Below, piece after piece: positions 1 through 6,522 of a stretch of DNA of 16,288 nt (position 1 is the stretch's first letter; each line of letters begins with the position of its first letter). A program made the translations under genes and the position numbers. The notes under the pieces were generated by a model. That model saw only the letters and a program-made list of their open reading frames with translations. It ran no database searches and was not told the origin of the DNA. This DNA is from Bacteroidales bacterium UBA1189 (lineage in GTDB: Bacteria > Bacteroidota > Bacteroidia > Bacteroidales > Bacteroidaceae): assembly GCA_002309805.1 (NCBI GenBank), contig DBYJ01000036.1, forward strand, positions 1 through 16,288, in the 5' to 3' direction.

Positions 1-134
1 GAAAGCCGTTCAATCATATTCAGGGTAAGACAGTTCCCCTCCTTCGCATTGTCCCCTTTCTCAGGAATCGAAGGCGACTCGTTGGGGGAATCCCCACGCT
101 TTGCGCGGCGTGCGATTAAACCCCAATCAGCCAT
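1..134 (-). CDS. Partial hypothetical protein (N-terminus only)
   Basis: An open frame begins at ATG (134-132) and runs without a stop to the left edge: 44 codons, beginning MADWGLIARR and ending ...LNMIERL. I do not recognise the product. The peptide is hydrophilic and has no signal peptide or membrane segment in the visible part. The start codon lies inside the left arm of an 18-bp inverted repeat (118-135). The right arm, read on the plus strand, gives a similar short start (ATG at 292, MTDWGF then stop). That makes it possible that the start was copied or moved with a repeat. It could be a real gene continuing leftwards or chance openness; 134 nt is too short to decide. Confidence 0.35.
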   Translation of the reverse strand, partial: MADWGLIARRAKRGDSPNESPSIPEKGDNAKEGNCLTLNMIERL

Positions 135-308
135 TGGATTTTATGTCAGAGTAGTATTAGTTTCGAGCAGATTTGCTGTGGTATCGTCGAAGGCGTAGCG
201 AGCTACGGTGAGACGATGACGCGGCGAAGATGCCGAAAGGAATGCCGCTATGACATGAAAAGCCACACAAAAAAACAAGAATTGCGTTCTAATGACTGAT
301 TGGGGTTT
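118..308. repeat. Inverted-repeat-bounded element with internal hairpins (MITE-like)
   Basis: The arms aaaccccaatcagccatt (118-135) and aatgactgattggggttt (291-308) are reverse complements with one mismatch in 18. Between them lies a nested hairpin: ATCGTC (183-188) pairs with GACGAT (212-217), and inside it CGTAGC (194-199) pairs with GCTACG (202-207) around a 2-nt loop. Further on, GCGGC (221-225) can pair with GCCGC (244-248). No convincing gene lies inside; the only plus-strand ORF is 27 codons (216-299) and very basic. This fits a small non-autonomous repeat or a structured intergenic element. No clear target-site duplication is visible beyond a possible TTA (116-118 and 309-311), so the mobile-element reading is an inference. 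Confidence 0.45.
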
Positions 309-375
309 TTAGGCGGTTTTTCTTGCGTCTGAGCGCATCGGAACCCGCGGATGATAAACGGACCATCTGGCACGA

Positions 376-409
376 TTTCGCGCGCGTACGCGCGCTTATA
401 CGCGCGAAA
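376..409. repeat. Alternating CG palindrome / hairpin
   Basis: Positions 380-395 form a perfect 16-bp palindrome (gcgcgcgtacgcgcgc). They are flanked by the inverted arms tttcgcgcg (376-384) and cgcgcgaaa (401-409). Most of the tract alternates purine and pyrimidine, the pattern favoured for Z-DNA or cruciform extrusion. It lies about 55 bp downstream of the trkH stop codon, so it could act as a 3' structure of that transcript, but there is no U-run typical of an intrinsic terminator. The remaining bases from 309 to 463 show no gene; a weak ggggtttgcccc hairpin is the only other structure seen. Confidence 0.5.
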
Positions 410-463
410 AGACGACGGCTTGTGAAAGGGGGCGCCTGAACGGGGGTTTGCCCCTGGATTTCC

Positions 464-1909
464 TTAGAAATTCCCCTCGCGCCAGAAGGTGGGGGTGAGG
501 ATGAGGAGGACGGAATAGAGCTCGAGACGCCCAACGAGCATCAGGAAGCAGCTGACCCACTTAGCCAGGAGGGGCAGGCCTGCGCAGGAGATGCCAGGGA
601 TGAAGATGCCCACGTTGCCCAGGCAGCAGAGCGACATGCCGTAGGAATTCTCGAAGTCAAGCCCGAAGATGATGAACAGCAGCCAGCCGAAGAGCACCAG
701 CAACACATAGAGGCAGACGAAGGTGAGCACCGTGGTGCGCGTGCTGGAGGGGATGACCATGCCGTCCATGCGCACGGGCAGCACGGCGTTGGGATGAAGG
801 ATGCGGCGGAACTCAGCAGCGATGCTCTTGGTGAAGATGGCGATGCGGCTGCTCTTCATGGCACCGCTGGACGAGCCGCCCATGGCACCGAAGTACATGG
901 AGAAGCCCAGAATCATCCACACCCACGAAGGCCACGTGGAGTAGTTGGTACAGGCAAAGCCCGTGGTGGTCTGCGTGGAGACGACCATGAAGACGGCATC
1001 GCTGAGCGCCGTGATGAAGTCGCGCCCTTCGCGATGGACCAGCCCGCCCGTGATAATGCCCGTGAAGATGCACACGATGAACAGGTACCAGTGGAACTCG
1101 CTGCTGCGGAGCAGGTCGCGGACCTTGCCCTTCACCACCATCAGGTAGATGAGCGTGTAGTTGATGCCGCCCACGAACATAAACAGCACCAGTACCCACT
1201 CGATGGTGATGGAGTGGAAGGCGGCAATGCTCTCGTTGCGGGTGGAGAAGCCTCCGGTGGAGACAGTGGTGAGCCCGTGGCAGACAGCCTCGAAGAGATG
1301 CATCCCGCACGCCCACAGGCTGATGGCGCAGAGGACGGTGAGGCTGACATAGACCGTCAGAATCCAGCGGGCCGTGATGGCCACACGGGGATTGGCCTTC
1401 TTTTTGGCATAGCCCGTGGCCTCGGCAGCAAACAGCTGCACGCCGCTGAAGCCGAACACGGGCAGCACCGCTACGGTGAAGAAGACAATGCCCAGTCCGC
1501 CCAGCCACTGGCTCAGGCAGCGCCACAGCAGCGTGGCGCGGGGGATGGCCTCGGTGTCATTGATAACCGTACAGCCCGTGGTGGTGAAGGCCGACATGCT
1601 CTCGAAGAAGGCATCGGTGAAGTTGGTTATCAGCCCGCTGAGCAGAAGCGGCAACGTGCCCACCAGGGCAAACATCAGCCACGAGAGGGTGATGGTGAGG
1701 TAGCTGTCGCGCCGCGAGTACTTCTTCTCCCCTCCCCTGCCGAAATAGAGGAGCCACAGCCCCGCCAGCACGGTAATGAGGGCCGAGGCGAGAAAGGCGA
1801 AGAAGTCGTATCCGCCGAAAAAGAGGGCCACGCCGGCACACCCTGCCATGACGGCAGAGAGGAGCATGAGCAGCGAACCCAGAATGCGGAGGATAGTCTT
1901 TATATGCAT
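464..1909 (-). CDS. trkH: Trk-type potassium uptake protein, membrane subunit TrkH
   Basis: This is the 481-residue inner-membrane potassium-translocating subunit of the Trk system, working with the cytoplasmic NAD-binding protein TrkA encoded just upstream. The four selectivity-filter loops of the TrkH/KtrB superfamily can be read in order: TTTGCTV (109-115), VSTGGF (216-221), TTTGFA (314-319) and GNVG (431-434). Hydrophobic helices fill the rest, including the N-terminal pair (about 4-30 and 36-56). The C-terminus MLVGRLELYSVLLILTPTFW is typical of the family. The length matches normal TrkH. The start MHIKTILRIL gives a sensible N-terminus and follows a 118-bp repeat-rich spacer after trkA on the same strand, so it is probably the last gene of the dxs-trkA-trkH transcript. 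Identification is strong; the gene name follows from the partner. Confidence 0.95.
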   Translation of the reverse strand: MHIKTILRILGSLLMLLSAVMAGCAGVALFFGGYDFFAFLASALITVLAGLWLLYFGRGGEKKYSRRDSYLTITLSWLMFALVGTLPLLLSGLITNFTDAFFESMSAFTTTGCTVINDTEAIPRATLLWRCLSQWLGGLGIVFFTVAVLPVFGFSGVQLFAAEATGYAKKKANPRVAITARWILTVYVSLTVLCAISLWACGMHLFEAVCHGLTTVSTGGFSTRNESIAAFHSITIEWVLVLFMFVGGINYTLIYLMVVKGKVRDLLRSSEFHWYLFIVCIFTGIITGGLVHREGRDFITALSDAVFMVVSTQTTTGFACTNYSTWPSWVWMILGFSMYFGAMGGSSSGAMKSSRIAIFTKSIAAEFRRILHPNAVLPVRMDGMVIPSSTRTTVLTFVCLYVLLVLFGWLLFIIFGLDFENSYGMSLCCLGNVGIFIPGISCAGLPLLAKWVSCFLMLVGRLELYSVLLILTPTFWREGNF

Positions 1910-1920
1910 ACTCTTTTTTT

Positions 1921-1969
1921 AGTTAAGAGTTAAGAGTTAAGAATTAAGAGTTAAGAGTTAAGAATTAAG
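1921..1969. repeat. Heptamer tandem repeat (AGTTAAG/AATTAAG) ×7
   Basis: There are seven consecutive 7-bp units: agttaag three times, aattaag, agttaag twice, aattaag. The last six units form two 21-bp higher-order repeats. The array lies in the trkA-trkH spacer, a few bases upstream of the trkH start, so on the operon mRNA it sits just before the trkH initiation region. There is no gene in it. Confidence 0.9.
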
Positions 1970-1990
1970 AAAAAACTTTAGGACGTGTTC

Positions 1991-2018
1991 GTTAAACCTT
2001 AAACATTAAACGTTAAAC
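1991..2018. repeat. Heptamer tandem repeat (NTTAAAC) ×4
   Basis: Four 7-bp units, gttaaac, cttaaac, attaaac and gttaaac, lie just downstream of the trkA stop codon in transcription order. They resemble the neighbouring AGTTAAG array (shared GTTAA core) but use a different register. Together the two arrays occupy most of the 118-bp trkA-trkH spacer. Confidence 0.85.
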
Positions 2019-2027
2019 AAAAAGGGG

Positions 2028-3362
2028 TTAGAAATACTTTTCAAGTTTCTTTATCATGGAGCCCAGGCAGAAGACGACGACATGGTCGCCTGGGAGGATC
2101 TGGGTGTTGCCGTTGACGAGCATCCCCTCCTTCTTCCTCACCAGGCCTCCGATGGTAGCCCCATAGGGGAGGTCGAGGTCCTTGACGAGGCATTTGGTGA
2201 CGCGCGCCTTCTCGCTGACGGTGAACTCTGCCACGTCGGCATCGGCAAACGTGAGGCTCTTGACGTTGTTGACGTCGGCATCAAGCAGCATCTGGTAGAT
2301 GGTGGAAGCGGCAATCTTCTTCTTGTTGATGATGCCGGCAATGTCGAAGCTCTCGGCCATGCGGATGAAGTCGATGTTCTCCACCTCGGCAATGGTCTTC
2401 ATGTTGGCAAACTGCTTGGACGACACGCAGGTGAGGATATTCGTCTCGGCATTATCCGTGAGGGCCACGAAGGCCTGCGCGCTGTCGATGCCCTCGGAGA
2501 GCAGCAGGTCACGGTCCCGTCCGTCGCCATGGATGACCATGACGTCTGAGGGCAGCATCTCCGTGAGCCATTCGCAACGGGCACGGTCGCTCTCGATGAT
2601 TTTCACCGTCATATCGTCGTGCATGAGGCGTGCGGCGTTGACAGCGATACGGCTGCCGCCCATGATGAGCACGTTCTTGATTTTCTGGTAGGCCTCCTTG
2701 CCCGTGATGCGGCGTATGTAATCAATGGAGCCGCGCGCTGCCATGAAATAGACCAGGTCGTTCTCCATGATGCAGTCGCCGCCCTTGGGGATGATGGTCT
2801 CCGTGCCACGCTTGATAGCGACGATGTGGTACGGCTCCTCCTTTTTCAGTTCCATGAAGGGAATATTGAGCAGCTGACTGCCGGCACGCACCTTGACGCC
2901 CAGCATCACCAGCGCGCCGCCTGCAAACTCCCACCACTGCCGTATCCAGCTCTTGCGGAGGCTGTCGGCTATCTCCCTGCCTGCCAGCAACTCGGGGTAG
3001 ATGAGGGCATCGACGCCGAGGCTGCGGAAATACTCCTTGTTCTTCGGGGAGAGGTACTCGTAATTGTCGATACGGGCCACGGTCTTGCGGGCACCGAGGC
3101 TGTGGGCCAGGACGCAGGCCAGCACATTGCGGCTCTCCTCGGGGGTGACAGCCACGAACAAATCGGCGCTGCCCACACCGGCATCCTTGAGGTTGCCCAG
3201 CGACGTGGGCTTTGCCTCCAGCGTCAGCAAGTCGAAGTTCGACTCCAGCTTGCTGAGTTTCTCGGCACTCTCGTCAATGAGGACGATGTCCTGCTGCTCG
3301 CCCGCCAACAGTTTGGCAAGGTGTGTTCCGACGGCGCCTGCTCCGGCAATGATGATTTTCAT
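2028..3362 (-). CDS. trkA: Trk potassium uptake system NAD-binding regulatory protein TrkA
   Basis: This 444-residue peripheral cytoplasmic protein gates TrkH in response to nucleotides. The layout is the duplicated form: a Rossmann RCK domain with GAGAVG at 7-12 and an acidic residue ending strand 2 (IVLID, D30), then a TrkA-C domain around 150-215. A second Rossmann domain follows (VLIMGGSRIA, 231-240, with E257 in IIESD), then a final TrkA-C domain (about 365-442). This is the usual length for two-repeat TrkA. The second glycine motif (GGSRIA) is less canonical than the first, as is common in the family. Its ATG overlaps the dxs stop as ATGA (3359-3362), so translation is probably coupled to dxs. 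It is followed by trkH after a repeat-filled spacer. Confidence 0.95.
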   Translation of the reverse strand: MKIIIAGAGAVGTHLAKLLAGEQQDIVLIDESAEKLSKLESNFDLLTLEAKPTSLGNLKDAGVGSADLFVAVTPEESRNVLACVLAHSLGARKTVARIDNYEYLSPKNKEYFRSLGVDALIYPELLAGREIADSLRKSWIRQWWEFAGGALVMLGVKVRAGSQLLNIPFMELKKEEPYHIVAIKRGTETIIPKGGDCIMENDLVYFMAARGSIDYIRRITGKEAYQKIKNVLIMGGSRIAVNAARLMHDDMTVKIIESDRARCEWLTEMLPSDVMVIHGDGRDRDLLLSEGIDSAQAFVALTDNAETNILTCVSSKQFANMKTIAEVENIDFIRMAESFDIAGIINKKKIAASTIYQMLLDADVNNVKSLTFADADVAEFTVSEKARVTKCLVKDLDLPYGATIGGLVRKKEGMLVNGNTQILPGDHVVVFCLGSMIKKLEKYF

Positions 3363-5275
3363 ATCTTATTATTGTTGTGCAAAATAACTTCTGCAATAGA
3401 ATCCACGTCGAGGTGGCATAAGGTCAGCAGCTGGGGTACCGAGCCGTGGGTGACGAATTCGTCGGGCAGGCCGAGGCGCACGACGTGGGGCGCATAGCCA
3501 TGGTCGGCAAAGAACTCCAGCACAGCCGAGCCGAAGCCTCCGTTCACGACGCCGTTCTCAAGGGTTATCACTTGACGGAAGTGCTGCCCCACATAGTGGA
3601 GAATCTCTTCGTCAAGCGGGCGGAGGAAGCGCATGTCGTAGTGTGCCACGCTGGGGCCTCCTGCCCGTTCCACCTTGTCAATAGCCTCAGCAGCCAGGTT
3701 GCCGATGGCGCCGATGCTGAGCAGAGCGATGTCCGTGCCCTGACGCAACAAACGCCCCCGTCCCACAGGAATCTCCTCAAGGGGACAACGCCAGTCGACG
3801 AGCTTGCCCCGTCCACGCGGATAGCGGATGACGAAGGGCCCCATATCGGGCAGCTGGGCGGTGTACATCAGCCGGCGCAACTCCTGCTCGTCGTAAGGGG
3901 CAGCAATGGTAAGGTGGGGTATGGGACGCAGGAACGCCAGGTCGAAGACGCCATGATGGGTAGGCCCGTCCTCGCCCACTAAGCCTGCACGGTCCAGACA
4001 GAGCACCACGTTCAGGCGCTGGATGGCAACATCGTGAATGACATTGTCGTATGCCCGCTGCAGGAACGAGGAATAGACGTTGCAGAAGGGTACCAGCCCC
4101 TCCTTGGCCATACCGCCTGAGAAGGTCACGGCATGCCCCTCGGCAATGCCCACGTCGAAACAGCGGCAGGGGTATTTCTTCATCACGATGTCCATCGAGC
4201 AGCCCGTAGGCATGGCAGGGGTGACGCCCACAATCCGCTTGTTCTGCTCAGCCAGTTCCAACAGCGTCTCGCCGAACACCTCCTGAAAGAGGGGCGGCTG
4301 CGGGCTATCAGGATGAGGCACAACGCGTTCGCCGGTGTCCTTATCGAACAGCCCAGGGGCGTGCCACTCCGTCACCGATTCCTCAGCGGGTGCATAGCCC
4401 TTACCCTTGACGGTGTGGATATGGAGTAGCTTGGGCCCCGACATGTCCTTGATGGCACGCAGGGCGCGAATCAGCTCCTGAATGTTGTTGCCGTCGATGG
4501 GGCCGAAGTAGCGGATGTTCATACCCTCGAAGATATTCTGCTGACGGGCAAGGAGCGACTTCAGGCTGTTGCCGAAGCGGATGTACTGCTCACGCCGGGT
4601 GTCAGACAACAAGCCCATTTTCCGCAGCACCTTCGCGACACGATAACGGAAGTTATTGTAGCCGACTGACGTGCTGAGGTTCAGCAGATAGCGTTTCATG
4701 CCGCCCACGCTGCTGGAGATGGAGTAGTGGTTGTCGTTGAGGATGATAAGGAGGTTGTTGTCGCTCTCGCTGACGTTGTTCAGCCCTTCGTAGGCCAGTC
4801 CTCCGCTCATGGCTCCGTCGCCGATGACAGCTACGACATGGCGCTTCGCGTCACCCGATTTCTTTGCTGCAATTGCCATGCCGAGTGCGGCAGAGATGGA
4901 GTTTGAGGCGTGGCCCGACGTGAAAGCATCGTATTCGCTCTCAGCCGGCGAGGGGAAGGGGGCCAGTCCGCCCAGTTTACGGTTGGTATGGAAGGCGTCG
5001 CGACGCCCCGTCAGAATCTTATGGGCATATGCCTGATGCCCGACGTCCCAGACCAGACGGTCGTAGGGCGTATTATATACGTAGTGAAGGGCCACAGCCA
5101 GCTCAACGGTTCCAAGGTTCGACCCCAGATGACCAGGATTGTGCGAAAGCTCGTCGATGATATAGCTCCTCAGCTCGTTGCACACCTCGGGCAGGCGGTT
5201 CTGCTTCAGGTGGCGTAAGTCTTCAGGACTGTCAATCGTAGCCAGCAGCGACTCTTTCAATAGCTCTTTCTTCAC
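3359..5275 (-). CDS. dxs: 1-deoxy-D-xylulose-5-phosphate synthase
   Basis: This 638-residue thiamine-diphosphate enzyme condenses pyruvate with glyceraldehyde 3-phosphate, the first step of the non-mevalonate isoprenoid pathway, in the cytosol. The landmarks are all present. They are the substrate-site His in NPGHLGSNLG (H49), the ThDP/metal motif GDGAMSGG (from 152) closing with LND (N180), the catalytic glutamate in VGIAEGHA (E379), and DRAGLVGEDGPTHHG (428-442) in the transketolase pyrimidine domain. The C-terminal transketolase domain runs from about 490 to the end. Length is typical. It is the first gene of the minus-strand operon and overlaps trkA by 4 nt. A TAnnTTTG-type -7 box lies upstream at 5320-5327. 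The link to potassium transport is positional, not a known functional pairing. Confidence 0.97.
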   Translation of the reverse strand: MKKELLKESLLATIDSPEDLRHLKQNRLPEVCNELRSYIIDELSHNPGHLGSNLGTVELAVALHYVYNTPYDRLVWDVGHQAYAHKILTGRRDAFHTNRKLGGLAPFPSPAESEYDAFTSGHASNSISAALGMAIAAKKSGDAKRHVVAVIGDGAMSGGLAYEGLNNVSESDNNLLIILNDNHYSISSSVGGMKRYLLNLSTSVGYNNFRYRVAKVLRKMGLLSDTRREQYIRFGNSLKSLLARQQNIFEGMNIRYFGPIDGNNIQELIRALRAIKDMSGPKLLHIHTVKGKGYAPAEESVTEWHAPGLFDKDTGERVVPHPDSPQPPLFQEVFGETLLELAEQNKRIVGVTPAMPTGCSMDIVMKKYPCRCFDVGIAEGHAVTFSGGMAKEGLVPFCNVYSSFLQRAYDNVIHDVAIQRLNVVLCLDRAGLVGEDGPTHHGVFDLAFLRPIPHLTIAAPYDEQELRRLMYTAQLPDMGPFVIRYPRGRGKLVDWRCPLEEIPVGRGRLLRQGTDIALLSIGAIGNLAAEAIDKVERAGGPSVAHYDMRFLRPLDEEILHYVGQHFRQVITLENGVVNGGFGSAVLEFFADHGYAPHVVRLGLPDEFVTHGSVPQLLTLCHLDVDSIAEVILHNNNKI

Positions 5276-5319
5276 GTCTATTTTCCTGTTTTATCCGGCA
5301 TAGTTCGGATATTATCGGG

Positions 5320-5327
5320 CAAAAATA
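5320..5327 (-). promoter_or_regulatory. Candidate -7 box for dxs operon
   Basis: On the minus strand the bases read TATTTTTG, a full match to the Bacteroidetes -7 consensus TAnnTTTG, about 45 nt upstream of the dxs start. No clear TTTG -33 element stands 19-20 nt further upstream. The box is flanked by copies of a CGGATA hexamer (5306-5311 and 5328-5333), with an inverted TATCCG at 5292-5297. Confidence 0.5.
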
Positions 5328-5340
5328 CGGATAATTCAGG

Positions 5341-5357
5341 AAAAAGCGTTGCTTTTT
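5341..5357. promoter_or_regulatory. A/T-flanked hairpin in dxs–GSCFA divergent region
   Basis: AAAAAGC (5341-5347) and GCTTTTT (5351-5357) form a perfect 7-bp stem with a 3-nt loop. It looks like an intrinsic terminator on either strand, yet both neighbouring genes point away from it. That makes an operator or promoter-proximal structure more likely than termination. It lies where the -33 region of the dxs promoter would be. Confidence 0.35.
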
Positions 5358-5403
5358 TTCACTTTTTTCACATCAAACCGTTTTTCTTTCCCCAAAATGT
5401 CCG

Positions 5404-5411
5404 TATCTTCG
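5404..5411 (+). promoter_or_regulatory. Weak candidate -7 box for GSCFA–murF-alr operon
   Basis: TATCTTCG differs from TAnnTTTG at one position. It would place the transcript start only about 10-15 nt before the ATG at 5431, giving a very short leader. No good TTTG is seen 20 nt upstream. Offered as the best candidate in this spacer. Confidence 0.3.
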
Positions 5412-5430
5412 CCAGCGAAACGTGATTCTG

Positions 5431-6522
5431 ATGAAACTCTATACCGCTGTTGACCTCCCCCGTTCCCCCTGGCTCATCCGACATAGCGACAAGCTGATGC
5501 TCCTCGGTTCGTGTTTTGCGGACAACATCGGAGCGCGCCTTGCCCGTGCCGGATTTCAGGTTGAGGCAAACCCGCTGGGCACGCTCTATAACCCTGCCAG
5601 CGTGGCTGAGGTGCTGACGCGACTGCTTGACGGACGACTGTTCGAGCCTTCGGACATCCGGCATTTCGGTGCCGAGGGCTGGGGCACCTGGATGAGCCAC
5701 AGCCTGCTCTCGCGCCCTACAGCCGAGGAGGCCTTGCAGATACACAACGAGCGGATTGCACAAGCAGCCAAGCAGTTGCGCAATGCCCGCGTACTCCTCA
5801 TCACCTTCGGCACAGCATGGGGGTACAGGTTGAAAAGTCAACAAGTCAACAAGTCAACAAGTCAACATACAGAGGACGAAGCCCAACAAGCAGATGCAGA
5901 CCGATTACGACACGTTGACTCGTTGACTCGTCGTCTTGTTGACCTGTTTGTGGCAAATTGCCATCATGAGCCCAGCTCTGCTTTTGAACGGGAACGGTTG
6001 ACGACAGATGACATCGTCAGCCTCTGGCAACCCCTCCTCCAGCGCCTTGCCGCGGAACTGTCTGAGCTGCATATCCTTTTCACCGTCAGCCCCATCCGAC
6101 ATCTGCGCGACGGTGCCCACGCCAACCAGCTTAGCAAGGCCACCCTGCTGCTTGCCGTGGAAGAACTCATGGGCAGTCAACAAGTCAACACTTCTTATTT
6201 CCCCTCCTACGAAATCGTGTTGGACGAACTGCGGGACTACCGCTTCTATGCCGACGACATGACGCACCCTTCGCCGCTTGCCATCGATTACCTGTGGGAG
6301 CGCTTTGCCGACACGTTCTTCGATGATGCCACCCGACGTACCGCCAGCCGCATCGAGGAAGTCGTGCAAGCCCTGGAACACCGCCCCCTCCACCCTGAGA
6401 GTGACGAATACCGGCGCTTCCTGCGTCAAACTTTGTTAAAGATTGAAGATATTCAAAAAGAAATTCCGTACTTTGAAAGCGGAAAACTCATAGACCGATG
6501 TCATACCCTATTGAACAGCTGA
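5431..6522 (+). CDS. GSCFA domain-containing protein
   Basis: This 363-residue protein belongs to the GSCFA family (named for its N-terminal motif), distantly related to SGNH/GDSL hydrolases. The motif itself is at 26-30 (LLGSCFADNIG), with the predicted nucleophile serine S27. Further conserved blocks are ITFGTAWGYRL (124-134), VANCHHEP (174-181), FTVSPIRHLRDG (217-228) and the closing block DELRDYRFYADDMTHPS (265-281), whose Asp/His would complete a triad. The natural substrate is unknown to me. Residues 136-173 appear to be extra compared with the usual family layout and are encoded by short tandem repeats; a smaller repeat lies at 249-252. I prefer ATG 5431 over the in-frame GTG at 5422 because MKLYTAVDL is the better N-terminus. 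It overlaps the murF-alr start by 25 nt, so the two are probably co-translated. Confidence 0.9.
   Translation: MKLYTAVDLPRSPWLIRHSDKLMLLGSCFADNIGARLARAGFQVEANPLGTLYNPASVAEVLTRLLDGRLFEPSDIRHFGAEGWGTWMSHSLLSRPTAEEALQIHNERIAQAAKQLRNARVLLITFGTAWGYRLKSQQVNKSTSQHTEDEAQQADADRLRHVDSLTRRLVDLFVANCHHEPSSAFERERLTTDDIVSLWQPLLQRLAAELSELHILFTVSPIRHLRDGAHANQLSKATLLLAVEELMGSQQVNTSYFPSYEIVLDELRDYRFYADDMTHPSPLAIDYLWERFADTFFDDATRRTASRIEEVVQALEHRPLHPESDEYRRFLRQTLLKIEDIQKEIPYFESGKLIDRCHTLLNS
5835..5945 (+). repeat. In-frame octamer repeat insertion inside the GSCFA gene
   Basis: Four perfect tandem copies of aagtcaac occupy 5835-5866. About 45 bp later the reverse-complement type appears: gttgactc twice (from 5914) and then a final gttgac ending near 5943. 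The tract is bounded by the conserved blocks FGTAWGYRLK and VANCHHEP, and it encodes about 38 polar residues in frame. The ends are imprecise. The inverted pairing could form a hairpin in mRNA or single-stranded DNA. Confidence 0.75.

Noticed and set aside
216..299. 27-codon basic plus-strand ORF inside the inverted-repeat element
   Set aside because: Too short, no homology that I recognise, and its codons overlap the hairpin structure and the right arm.
443..457. ggggtttgcccc hairpin as the trkH terminator
   Set aside because: A stem of about 4 bp with no U-run in the transcript direction is too weak to call.
794..1933. 379-codon plus-strand ORF opposite trkH
   Set aside because: It is antisense to a clearly conserved gene, rich in Gly/Glu/His/Arg low-complexity sequence and without recognisable motifs; it is open because of the GC-rich codon use of trkH.
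2619..3497. 292-codon plus-strand ORF across trkA and dxs
   Set aside because: It spans the junction of two well-supported minus-strand genes and has no domain; a reading-frame shadow.
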